Positions 1 to 6,484 are shown, numbered from the stretch's first letter. The stretch is DNA of 10,122 nt from an uncultured Actinomycetes bacterium (GCA_903930195.1 CAIYXH010000260.1:1-10122); one strand, 5' to 3'. Notes: generated by a model not told the origin, from the letters alone. Numbers and translations: made by a program.

Positions 1-1493
1 AGGCTGGCGATGACGTCGGGACTGATCAGGTGCGAGAGCGGGTTGTAGCCGAGGAACGACGCGAAGAGCGTCGACACCGGCGCCAGCGTGGAGACGCGCC
101 GGGCGACGTCGCTCGGCACGCCGATGGCGGCCAGTCCGTGCGAGAGCGACGACGGCAGCGAGGCGGAGAGCCCGACGATCATCAGCGTGAAGAAGACGCC
201 GATCGAGAGGACGCTCGCCGAGCTGACGAACGTCGCGAGCATCCCGGCGCCGGCACCGCGCTGCTCCGGCGGAAGGCTGTTCATCACCCCGGCGCTGTTC
301 GGCGAGGTGAAGAGTCCCATCCCGACGCCGTTCATCAGCAGCACGATTGCGAACCACGGGTACGAGAAGTTCACGGGCAGCACGATCAGGAGCAGGAAGC
401 TCGTCGCGGCGATCAGCATCCCGCCGGTGGCGAAGGGCCTGGCCCCGAACCGGTCCGACAGGTAGCCCGACGCCGGGCCGGCCAGGAGCAGCCCGCCGAT
501 CAGCGGCAGCATGTAGATGCCGGCCCAGAGCGGCGTCTGCGAGAAGTCGTAGCCGTGCTGGGGCAGCCAGATCCCCTGCAGCCAGATGATCAGGATGAAC
601 TGGAGGCCGCCGCGGCCCATCGCGGCGAGGAGCCCGGCGAGGTTGCCGGCGCTGAAGGCGCGGATCTTGAACAGCTCGAGGTGGAACATCGGCTCGGCGA
701 TCCGCGTCTCGATCACGCAGAAGATCGCGAGCAGCACGAGCCCGCCGATCATCGAGCCGAGCACCCACGGATCCGTCCAGCCCATCGTGTGACCGCCGTA
801 GGGCTGGATGCCGTAGGTGATCCCGACCATGACGAGGATCAGCCCGATCGCGAAGGTCCCGTTGCCCCACCAGTCGATCGACGCGGCTCGGCGCGTGCCG
901 AGCTCGCGGAGCGAGTGGTACGACCAGAACGTCGCGAAGACGCCGACAGGCACCGAGACCAGGAAGACGAGCCGCCAGGCGACCGGGGCGAGGATGCCGC
1001 CGAGCACGAGCCCGAGGAACGAGCCGGCAACCATGGCGATGCTGTTGAACCCGAGCGCGAGCCCGCGTTGGTGGGTGGGGAAGGCGTCGGTGAGGATCGC
1101 GCTCGAGTTCGCGAAGACGAGCGCCCCGCCGACGCCCTGCCCGACGCGCATCACGATCAGCCAGATCGCACCGGCGCTGCCGTGCATCCAGGTGACCGAG
1201 AGCAGGATCGAGAAGACGGTGAAGACGGCGAAGCCGAGGTTGAACATGCGCACGCGGCCGTAGATGTCACCGAGCCGGCCCAGGCTGACGAGCAGCACGG
1301 CCATCACGATCAGGAAGCCCAGGATCAGCCAGAGGAGGTAGCTCGTGTTTCCCGGCTGGAGGGGGTCGACGTGGATGCCGCGGAAGATGTCCGGCAGCGC
1401 GATCAGCAGGATCGACGAGTTGATCATCGCCACGAGCATCCCGAGGGTCGTGTTCGAGAGCGCGATCCACTTGTAGTCGATGTTCTTCAGCAT
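1..1493 (-). CDS. MFS drug-type transporter (DHA2/EmrB-QacA-like, 14 TM), C-terminus cut by window edge
   Basis: Translating the minus strand from the ATG at 1493 gives 497 uninterrupted codons starting MLKNIDYKWIALSNTTLG and still open at the left edge. It is almost wholly hydrophobic with repeated TM segments. Major facilitator signatures are visible: motif A (about residues 72-82, GRLGDIYGRVR), motif B (R116, Q119, G120, GGA 122-124) and a motif C-like glycine run (about 157-166, GSFLGLVLGG). The length and the second-half loop pattern suit the 14-TM DHA2 proton-driven exporters, which are typically about 450-550 residues, so only a short tail should be missing. The usual DHA2 TM1 motif (LDxTIVNVALP) reads MINSSILLIALP at 23-34, with the usual Asp replaced by Asn25. 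Substrate cannot be told from sequence. It is divergent from the metal importer operon, with 169 bp between start codons. Family is near certain; an efflux role is inferred. Confidence 0.95.
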   Translation of the reverse strand, partial: MLKNIDYKWIALSNTTLGMLVAMINSSILLIALPDIFRGIHVDPLQPGNTSYLLWLILGFLIVMAVLLVSLGRLGDIYGRVRMFNLGFAVFTVFSILLSVTWMHGSAGAIWLIVMRVGQGVGGALVFANSSAILTDAFPTHQRGLALGFNSIAMVAGSFLGLVLGGILAPVAWRLVFLVSVPVGVFATFWSYHSLRELGTRRAASIDWWGNGTFAIGLILVMVGITYGIQPYGGHTMGWTDPWVLGSMIGGLVLLAIFCVIETRIAEPMFHLELFKIRAFSAGNLAGLLAAMGRGGLQFILIIWLQGIWLPQHGYDFSQTPLWAGIYMLPLIGGLLLAGPASGYLSDRFGARPFATGGMLIAATSFLLLIVLPVNFSYPWFAIVLLMNGVGMGLFTSPNSAGVMNSLPPEQRGAGAGMLATFVSSASVLSIGVFFTLMIVGLSASLPSSLSHGLAAIGVPSDVARRVSTLAPVSTLFASFLGYNPLSHLISPDVIAS

Positions 1494-1500
1494 GACTTCT

Positions 1501-1506
1501 ACCTTA
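1501..1506 (-). promoter_or_regulatory. -10-like hexamer for the MFS gene
   Basis: On the minus strand TAAGGT is followed by 7 nt and then the ATG at 1493, so transcription would begin at or next to the start codon (leaderless). No convincing -35 is visible. The same AAGGT string could also be read as a weak Shine-Dalgarno, but the position matches the TANNNT-7nt-ATG pattern of the other unit-leading genes in the window. Confidence 0.5.
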
Positions 1507-1581
1507 CGTGAACGTCAGGTTGTGGCGGAGTCGCAACAGTGAGGGGGCTGTCTCTCGGGCGTGGTGGAGCTGTAGGAGTCA

Positions 1582-1615
1582 GGGACTGTCCCCCGGCTTC
1601 GCCGAGGACAGTCCC
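1582..1615. repeat. REP-like palindrome: 10-bp perfect inverted repeat with nested hairpin
   Basis: GGGACTGTCC (1582-1591) and GGACAGTCCC (1606-1615) are exact reverse complements. Inside them lies a second stem, CGGC-TTC-GCCG (1594-1604), separated by an internal loop of CC versus A. It sits between two divergent gene starts, so it is not an end-of-gene terminator. Its form (imperfect long palindrome, GC-rich, intergenic) is that of repetitive extragenic palindromes. From memory, similar GGGACTGTCCC/GGGACAGTCCC palindromes recur in several bacterial genomes, but only one copy is visible here, so repetition is not shown. It lies 47-80 bp upstream of znuA and could instead affect transcription. 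Confidence 0.6.
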
Positions 1616-1626
1616 GAAACAGATAC

Positions 1627-1641
1627 TGAGATTGACTCTCA
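1627..1641. promoter_or_regulatory. Candidate Fur/Zur-family operator upstream of znuA
   Basis: TGAGATTGACTCTCA is a 7-1-7 dyad with one mismatched pair and TGA...TCA ends, the same layout as Fur/Zur boxes (actinobacterial Zur consensus approximately TGAAAATNATTTTCA; 10 of 14 defined positions agree). It covers the place expected for the -35 and spacer of the znuA promoter, suiting repression. A related 15-mer overlaps the promoter of the Fur-family gene at 5440-5454. Binding itself is inferred. Confidence 0.55.
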
Positions 1642-1649
1642 CTATCTGA

Positions 1650-1655
1650 TAGCCT
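1650..1655 (+). promoter_or_regulatory. -10-like hexamer for the znuACBB operon
   Basis: TAGCCT followed by 7 nt and the znuA ATG at 1663 implies a leaderless operon transcript. No recognisable Shine-Dalgarno precedes znuA. The -35 region falls on the candidate operator at 1627-1641, and its hexamer (about TGAGAT) is poor. Confidence 0.5.
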
Positions 1656-1662
1656 CGCGGCC

Positions 1663-2544
1663 ATGACCCGCAGACTGCTTCTCCCATTCGCCGCCGCACT
1701 CGTCTTCGCGGGCTCCGCCCGGGCCGCGCCGGTCCAGGTCGTCGCCGCGGAGAACATGTGGGGCAGCATTGCCACCCAGCTCGCGGGCGACCGCGCGCAG
1801 GTGACGAGCATCATCACGAGCCCGGCCACCGACCCTCACGCCTACGAGCCCCGTCCTTCGGATGCCCGTCTCGCCGCCGGTGCGCAACTCGCGATCGTCA
1901 ACGGGATCGGCTACGACACGTGGGCCTCGAAGCTCCTCGATGCGAGCCCGAGCTCGGGCCGGATCGTCCTCGACGTCGGCGACCTGCTCGGCCTCTCCGA
2001 CGGCGACAACCCGCACCAGTGGTACGACCCGACGAGCGTTCGGCGCGTCGTCGCGGCGATCACCGCGGACCTGACGCAGCTCGACCCGGCCGACGCCGCC
2101 TACTTCCGCAGCCGCAGGACGCAGTTCCTGAACCACGACCTCGCGACCTACGACCAGCTCCGTGCCGAGATCCGGCGGCGGTTCGCGGGCGTGCCGGTCG
2201 GGTACAGCGAGAGCATCTTCGCGCCGCTCGGGCAATCGCTCGGCCTCGACCTGGCGACCCCGGCGAGCTTCGCCAAGGCGATCGCCGAAGGCACCGACGT
2301 CTCGGCAGGCGACGAGGCGGCCGTCGAGGCTCAGGCCCGGAAGCGGAAGATCGCCGTCTGGGTCTACAACAGCCAGAATGCGACCCCGGACGTGGCGACG
2401 ATCAACGCGATCGCCCGCGCGCACCGGATCCCCATCGTGACGGTCACCGAGACGCTCTCGCCCGCAACCGTGACCTTCGAGTCGTGGCAGGTGGCGCAGC
2501 TGCGCCGGCTGATCGCCGCGCTCCACCAGGCGACCGGCCGGTGA
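1663..2544 (+). CDS. znuA: Metal ABC transporter substrate-binding protein (ZnuA/TroA/PsaA family)
   Basis: This 293-residue cluster A-I binding protein captures a divalent metal outside the membrane and delivers it to the permeases encoded downstream. Residues 1-21 form a Sec signal peptide (MTRR, hydrophobic core, SARA before AP). There is no lipobox cysteine, unusual if the cell lacks an outer membrane. Likely metal ligands are His59 (in TDPHAYEP), His118 (NPHQWYDP), Glu183 (YSESIF) and Glu263 (VTETLS). The Glu at the third position aligns with PsaA Glu205 rather than the His of classical ZnuA, so Zn versus Mn is not settled by the ligand set. The His-rich loop of many ZnuA proteins is absent. 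A YNSQ motif (235-238) is shared with a branch of actinobacterial TroA-like proteins. The ATG at 1663 fits the signal peptide and the leaderless promoter. Its stop overlaps the znuC start by 4 bp. Confidence 0.93.
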   Translation: MTRRLLLPFAAALVFAGSARAAPVQVVAAENMWGSIATQLAGDRAQVTSIITSPATDPHAYEPRPSDARLAAGAQLAIVNGIGYDTWASKLLDASPSSGRIVLDVGDLLGLSDGDNPHQWYDPTSVRRVVAAITADLTQLDPADAAYFRSRRTQFLNHDLATYDQLRAEIRRRFAGVPVGYSESIFAPLGQSLGLDLATPASFAKAIAEGTDVSAGDEAAVEAQARKRKIAVWVYNSQNATPDVATINAIARAHRIPIVTVTETLSPATVTFESWQVAQLRRLIAALHQATGR

Positions 2545-3356
2545 CCGAGACGGGGCCCGCCCTCGCGCTCGCGGGTGCCGAGGCTCGCCGGCGCACGGCG
2601 GTTTGGTCGGGCGGCGATCTCCGGATCGAGCGCGGGGAGCTCGTCGCAGTACTCGGCCCGAACGGCGCCGGCAAGTCGACGCTCCTCCAGGTCTTCCTCG
2701 GCCTGTTGCCGCTCGCGGCCGGAACCGCCCGCGTGTTCGGCGAGGCTCCGCGCGTCGGGAACCAGGCCATCGGCTACCTGCCGCAGCGTCACGCGTTCGA
2801 CGCGTCGACGCGGATCCGCGGCGTCGATCTCGTCCGGCTCGGGCTTGACGGCAACCGCTACGGGCTGCCGCTTCCGGGCCGACACGGCGAGCGGCGTGCA
2901 CGCGTCGACGAGGTGATCGAGCTCGTCGGCGCCTCCGGTTACGCGCACCGCCCGATTGGTCAGTGCTCCGGCGGCGAGCAGCAGCGGCTCCTGATCGCGC
3001 AGGCGCTCGTCGCGCGGCCGGAGCTGCTCTTCCTCGACGAGCCGCTCGACAGCCTCGACCTTCCGACCCAGGCCTCGGTGATGGCGCTTCTCGATCGCAT
3101 CTGCCGGGAGGACGGCATCACCGTCCTGCTCGTCGCCCACGACGTCAACCCGCTGCTGCCGTACGTCGACCGTGTCGTCTACGTCGCGGGCGGGCGGATC
3201 CTCTCGGGCCGGCCCGAGGAGGTCGTCACGAGCGCCTCGCTCTCGACGCTCTACGGCTCGCCGGTGGAGGTGCTGCACGCATCCGACGGGCGGCTGGTGG
3301 TCGTCGGCGAGCCCGAGGCGTCGTGCCACCACACCGATCGGCACACCCACCCGTGA
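2541..3356 (+). CDS. znuC: Metal ABC transporter ATP-binding protein (ZnuC type)
   Basis: This 271-residue cytoplasmic ATPase powers the importer. Walker A is GPNGAGKST (39-47), the Q-loop is Gln82, the signature is CSGGEQ (142-147, with Cys in place of the usual Leu), Walker B ends LLFLDEP (162-168), the D-loop is SLD (171-173) and the H-loop is His200 (VAHD). The length suits ZnuC/MntB-type subunits. The start is the GTG at 2541, which overlaps the znuA stop as GTGA and implies translational coupling; longer in-frame versions would run antisense-like through znuA. The last residues, CHHTDRHTHP, form a Cys/His-rich tail that could bind metal. Its stop overlaps the next permease start, again as GTGA. 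ABC-importer function is certain; metal identity follows from the neighbours. Confidence 0.95.
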   Translation: MTETGPALALAGAEARRRTAVWSGGDLRIERGELVAVLGPNGAGKSTLLQVFLGLLPLAAGTARVFGEAPRVGNQAIGYLPQRHAFDASTRIRGVDLVRLGLDGNRYGLPLPGRHGERRARVDEVIELVGASGYAHRPIGQCSGGEQQRLLIAQALVARPELLFLDEPLDSLDLPTQASVMALLDRICREDGITVLLVAHDVNPLLPYVDRVVYVAGGRILSGRPEEVVTSASLSTLYGSPVEVLHASDGRLVVVGEPEASCHHTDRHTHP

Positions 3357-4198
3357 GCCCGCACCTCTCGTTCGACCTCGTCGCCGACGTGCGCGAGCTC
3401 CTGCGCTATCCGTTCATGGTCAACGCGCTCGAGGCGGGCTCGATCCTGGCGCTGCTCGGCGCGGTGGTCGGGTGGTTCGCCGTGCTGCGGCGCGAGACGT
3501 TCGCGGCGCACACCCTCGCAGTGCTCTCGTTCCCCGGGGCGTCGGCGGCCGCGCTTGCAGGGCTGCCGCTCGGCTCGGGCTACCTCGGCTTCTGCGCTGC
3601 GGGCGCCGTCGCGATTGGCGCCACGGGCGGCGGCGGGCAGGATCGCTCTCGCTCTTCGACCGCCGTCGGCACCGTGCAGGTCGCCGGGTTCGCGCTCGGC
3701 TTCGTCTTCCTCAGCCTCTACGGCGGCGTGCTCGAGAGTCTCGAGTCGCTGCTCTTCGGCTCGTTCCTCGGGATCACCCACGACGACGTCGTCGAGCTGA
3801 TCGTGCTGGCGGCGTGCATCCTCGCGCTCTTCGCCGCGGTTGGCCGCCCACTGCTCCTCGCCTCGGTCGACGAGGACACGGCCCGGGCCCGCGGCATCCC
3901 GGTGCGGGCGTTCCACATCGGCTTCCTGCTCGTCCTCGGTCTGACGGTCGCCTCGGTCGCGCAGATCACGGGCGTCCTGCTCGTGTTCGTGCTGCTCGTC
4001 GCGCCGGCGGCCGCCGCGCAGGAGCTGACCGCGCGGATCGGGTTGGGCCTCGCCATCGCCGTGGCGCTCGGGCTGCTCGTCGTCTGGGTCGGGCTCGGGC
4101 TCTCGTACTTCACCGACTGGCCGGGCGGGTTCACGACGAGCACCGTCGCGTTCGCGGCGTACGTGCTCGCACGCGGCTACAGGATGGTCGCCGCCTGA
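3353..4198 (+). CDS. znuB: Metal ABC transporter permease 1 (ABC-3 / ZnuB family)
   Basis: This 281-residue integral membrane protein has about eight predicted TM segments. It opens VSPHLSFDLVADVRELLRYPFMVNAL, typical of ABC-3 permeases. The start is the GTG at 3353, which overlaps the znuC stop by 4 bp (GTGA). Family landmarks include the first TM pair (GAVVGWFAVLRRETFAAHTLAVLSFPGASAA), the cytoplasmic SLLFGSFLGIT segment around the middle, and the ARARGIPVRAFHIGF stretch that should contact the ATPase. The usual GDALSH motif after TM2 is changed to AAHTLAV, so the Asp and His present in the second permease are missing here. Together with the next gene it probably forms a heterodimeric channel. 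The stop and the next start share one base (TGATG). Confidence 0.93.
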   Translation: MSPHLSFDLVADVRELLRYPFMVNALEAGSILALLGAVVGWFAVLRRETFAAHTLAVLSFPGASAAALAGLPLGSGYLGFCAAGAVAIGATGGGGQDRSRSSTAVGTVQVAGFALGFVFLSLYGGVLESLESLLFGSFLGITHDDVVELIVLAACILALFAAVGRPLLLASVDEDTARARGIPVRAFHIGFLLVLGLTVASVAQITGVLLVFVLLVAPAAAAQELTARIGLGLAIAVALGLLVVWVGLGLSYFTDWPGGFTTSTVAFAAYVLARGYRMVAA

Positions 4199-5001
4199 TG
4201 TTCAGCCAGGGCTTCGTCGTCCATGCCCTGCTCGCGGGGACGGGCATCGCGCTCGCCTCGGGCGCGCTCGGCTGGTTCGTCGCGCTGCGGGCGCAGGTGT
4301 TCGCGGGCGATGCGCTCAGCCACGTCGGTTTCAGCGGCGCTGTTGCCGCCGCGGCTGCGGGCATCGACCTGCGCCTCGGGCTCTTCGCAGCGACGATCGG
4401 CGTTGCGCTCGTCTTCGCCGGGCTCGGGCGCCGCGCGCAGGCCGACGACGTCACGATCGGCGTGACCTTCGCCTGGGTGCTCGGCCTGGGGGTCTTCTGC
4501 CTCGACCGCTTCGGCCGCAACTCGGGCGACGGTTCCCTGGCTGCACGGACGCTGTTCGGGTCGATCTTCGGTCTCGGCCGGACGCAGAGCCTTCTTGCCG
4601 TCGCGCTCGGCTGCGCGGTTGCGCTCGGGGTCGCGCTTCTCGCGCGCCCGCTGCTCTTCGCGACGATCGACCCCGAGGGCGCCCGTGTCCGCGGCGTGCC
4701 GGTCGCCGTCGTCGGTGCCGGCTTCCTCGTGCTGCTCGGGGTCGACGCGGCCGAGGCGACGCAGGCCGTCGGCGCGCTGCTGCTGCTCGGCCTGATCGTC
4801 GTGCCGGGCGGCGCCGCGCTGCGCCTGACCTCGATGCCGATCGCCGGCCTCGCGCTCTCGACCGGCATCGCGGTCGTCTCGGTCTGGGGCGGGATCACCC
4901 TCGCCTACGTGATCCCGAGCCTCCCGCCGAGCTCGGCGATCGTCGGCGTTGCTGTCGCGATCTACGCGCTCAGCTGGCTGCCGCGACGCGCGGGCACGTA
5001 A
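4198..5001 (+). CDS. znuB: Metal ABC transporter permease 2 (ABC-3 / ZnuB family)
   Basis: This second, distinct ABC-3 permease (267 residues) begins at the ATG at 4198 inside the TGATG overlap with the preceding gene. Unlike its partner it keeps the canonical motif GDALSHVGFSGAVAAAAAG (about residues 37-55). The mid-protein LFGSIFGLG segment and the ARVRGVPVAVVGAGF coupling stretch are present, and the C-terminus is a short basic tail (WLPRRAGT). Two non-identical permeases with one ATPase gene suggest a heterodimeric membrane core. Its stop (4999-5001) lies one base from the end of the convergent Fur-family gene, leaving no room for an intergenic terminator, so operon transcripts ending further on would be antisense to the regulator. 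Confidence 0.93.
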   Translation: MFSQGFVVHALLAGTGIALASGALGWFVALRAQVFAGDALSHVGFSGAVAAAAAGIDLRLGLFAATIGVALVFAGLGRRAQADDVTIGVTFAWVLGLGVFCLDRFGRNSGDGSLAARTLFGSIFGLGRTQSLLAVALGCAVALGVALLARPLLFATIDPEGARVRGVPVAVVGAGFLVLLGVDAAEATQAVGALLLLGLIVVPGGAALRLTSMPIAGLALSTGIAVVSVWGGITLAYVIPSLPPSSAIVGVAVAIYALSWLPRRAGT

Positions 5002-5002
5002 G

Positions 5003-5431
5003 TCAGCGACAGCTGCCGCAGGCGCCGTGCAAGACCACGTCGTGGGCCGCGACGGCGAAGCCGGAGCCCTCTTCGACGCGGTGCAGCGCCCGCTCGAGCG
5101 CGGGATCCTCGAACGCCTCGACCTTGCCGCAGCTGTCGCAGACGAGGTGATGGTGATGCTCGCCGCTCCTCTGCACGGGCTCGTAGCGGGCGATGCCGGA
5201 GCCGAGCTCGATCCGCTGGACGAGACCCTCGGAGGTGAGCAGCTCGAGCACCCGGTAGACGCTCGCGATCCCGACGGGGCGGTCGGTGTCACGCAGGCGG
5301 TCGAAGATCTCCTGCGCCGAGAGGCAGCAGTTCTGCTCGCCGAGCAGGTCGATCACGATCCGGCGGGCCCCGCCATTCCGGTGCCCCTTCGCGAGGAGCG
5401 CCGCAGAGGTCGCGTCAGCCCAGCCGGACAT
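5003..5431 (-). CDS. Fur-family metalloregulator, probable Zur
   Basis: This 142-residue DNA-binding repressor probably controls the adjacent importer. The N-terminal winged helix is visible (about 18-85, including LSAQEIFDRL and the recognition-helix stretch GIASVYRVLELLTSEGLV). The C-terminal dimerisation domain begins EHHHHLVCDSCGKVEAF, with His92-95, and has two CxxC pairs (Cys98/Cys101 and Cys138/Cys141), the structural zinc site of the family. Many actinobacterial Zur proteins carry a regulatory-site Cys a few residues before HHHH; here that stretch (ARYEPVQRSGE) has none, so the sensory site is Fur-like or variant. The ATG at 5431 was chosen because homology starts soon after it and a -10 hexamer ends 7 nt upstream; the open frame upstream is antisense to the next gene. 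Zur is inferred from context; Mur or Fur is possible. Confidence 0.92.
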   Translation of the reverse strand: MSGWADATSAALLAKGHRNGGARRIVIDLLGEQNCCLSAQEIFDRLRDTDRPVGIASVYRVLELLTSEGLVQRIELGSGIARYEPVQRSGEHHHHLVCDSCGKVEAFEDPALERALHRVEEGSGFAVAAHDVVLHGACGSCR

Positions 5432-5438
5432 TGCGTTG

Positions 5439-5444
5439 ATGATA
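5439..5444 (-). promoter_or_regulatory. -10-like hexamer for the Fur-family gene
   Basis: Minus-strand TATCAT is followed by 7 nt and the ATG at 5431, implying a leaderless transcript. It overlaps the candidate operator at 5440-5454, which suits autoregulation. Confidence 0.55.
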
Positions 5445-5454
5445 GCCGCTCTCA
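5440..5454. promoter_or_regulatory. Second candidate Fur/Zur-family operator (autoregulation)
   Basis: TGATAGCCGCTCTCA shares TGA-N-A-N5-CTCTCA with the 15-mer before znuA (10 of 15 identities in this orientation, 11 of 15 on the other strand) and has the same TGA...TCA ends. It overlaps the -10 of the regulator gene. The centre is poorly conserved, so this is weaker than the znuA site on its own; the pairing of the two promoters is what makes it credible. Confidence 0.4.
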
Positions 5455-5496
5455 GGAGCGATCGGCACGGGCCGAGGCGGAGGCGGCCCGAGCCTT

Positions 5497-5502
5497 TAGA
5501 GT
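5497..5502 (+). promoter_or_regulatory. -10-like hexamer for the LPG-type membrane protein gene
   Basis: TAGAGT, then 7 nt, then the ATG at 5510. No Shine-Dalgarno or clear -35 is visible. It shares a 78-bp divergent control region with the Fur-family gene. Confidence 0.5.
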
Positions 5503-5509
5503 CGTCGGG

Positions 5510-6484
5510 ATGAAGGTCGTCGATGCGGCGCGGCGGCTGGTGGAGGCGGTCAGACAGCACCCATGGCTCCTGCGCGCCCTCACCGTCCTGGCGGGAATCG
5601 CCGTGGTCGTCGCCTGCGTCCTCGCCGTGCACAGCGAGTGGGGGAAGGCCGGGCCGAAGCTCGCGGATGCGAACCCGGTCGACCTCGTCATCTCCCTCGC
5701 GATCACAGCGGGCTACTACCTCGTCTTCATCCTCGGCTGGATCCGGATCCTCGCCGCCTGGAAGATCAAGATCCCCTACCGCGCAGCGCTGCAGTCGGAG
5801 ATGGTCTCGATGCTCGCGAAGTACATCCCGGGCGGCGTCTGGACGCCTGCAGCGCGCGTCGCGGCGCTCCAGAAGCTCACCGGCGTGCACGCAACGGCGA
5901 CGATCCTCGCGTCGATCCTCGTCGAGGCGGTGCTCTCCGCGATCTCGGGTGTCGTCGTCTTCGTCGTCAGCCTCGCCTGGGTGCACGGGGTCGACGCGCC
6001 GCTGATCCCGCTGGTCGCGTTCGCGCTGCTCTGTGCCGCGCTCCTCCACCCCCGTGTCTTCCGTCCGGTCGCCCACAAGCTCCTGAAGCCGTTCGGGGTC
6101 GAGGCGCTCGACCCGCTCCCGTTCCCGACGATGGTGGCGCTGCTTGCCTACTACTGCGGCACGTGGCTCGTCGGCGGGTTCGGGCTGTTCTTTCTCGTGC
6201 GGGCGCTCGGTGACCACCCCGGCCTCTCGACGGTGCCGTTCCTCGGCGGCGTCTCGGCGGTCGGCGCGATCGTCGCCGTGGTGGTCGTCTTCGCCCCGTC
6301 GGGTCTCGGCGTGCGCGAGGCGTCGATGTACGGCCTCCTGATCGCGATCGCGAGCACCTCCGCTGCGCTCGGGGCGGTCGTGCTCAATCGCCTCGCGATC
6401 ACCGTCGTCGAGCTCGCGCTCTTCGCGGTCGGCCTGCTGCTCGTGCGCTTCCGGCCGACGCCGACACACCCGCAGCAGGAGTGA
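5510..6484 (+). CDS. Lysylphosphatidylglycerol synthase/flippase TM-domain family protein (UPF0104, YbhN/MprF-N type)
   Basis: This 324-residue membrane protein has about eight TM segments. It matches the family also found as the N-terminal flippase half of MprF. Recognisable landmarks are GYYLVFILGWIRILAAWK (about 68-85), the conserved KYIPGGVWTPAARVAAL (104-120) with KLTGV and a following Glu139 (ILVEAVLSAI), and FAPSGLGVREASMYGLL (261-277), equivalent to the PGGLGxRE motif. There is no C-terminal aminoacyltransferase domain, so it should not make lysyl-PG itself; stand-alone members are usually assigned lipid or glycolipid transport roles without firm substrates. It begins at the ATG at 5510, preceded by a leaderless-type promoter, and is divergent from the Fur-family gene. 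Whether the metalloregulator affects it is unknown; the candidate operator lies 42 bp upstream of its -10. Confidence 0.88.
   Translation: MKVVDAARRLVEAVRQHPWLLRALTVLAGIAVVVACVLAVHSEWGKAGPKLADANPVDLVISLAITAGYYLVFILGWIRILAAWKIKIPYRAALQSEMVSMLAKYIPGGVWTPAARVAALQKLTGVHATATILASILVEAVLSAISGVVVFVVSLAWVHGVDAPLIPLVAFALLCAALLHPRVFRPVAHKLLKPFGVEALDPLPFPTMVALLAYYCGTWLVGGFGLFFLVRALGDHPGLSTVPFLGGVSAVGAIVAVVVVFAPSGLGVREASMYGLLIAIASTSAALGAVVLNRLAITVVELALFAVGLLLVRFRPTPTHPQQE

Noticed and set aside
30..1511. A 493-codon open frame on the plus strand across the MFS gene
   Set aside because: It is the exact antisense of a clear MFS transporter, and its translation is an unbroken Arg/Glu/Asp/Asn/His/Gln-rich low-complexity string, as expected from the opposite strand of GC-rich membrane-protein coding DNA.
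1582..1615. Rho-independent terminator
   Set aside because: Both neighbouring genes start here and read away from it, and no T tract follows on either strand.
2874..2915. Non-canonical stretch between the Q-loop and signature of ZnuC as a possible inserted segment
   Set aside because: Reading is continuous, and this helical-subdomain segment is naturally variable among ZnuC-type ATPases.
5432..6469. N-terminal extension of the Fur-family gene over about 345 more codons
   Set aside because: The extension is antisense to the LPG-type membrane protein and has shadow-like composition. The winged-helix homology starts right after the ATG at 5431, and a -10 hexamer lies just upstream of that ATG.
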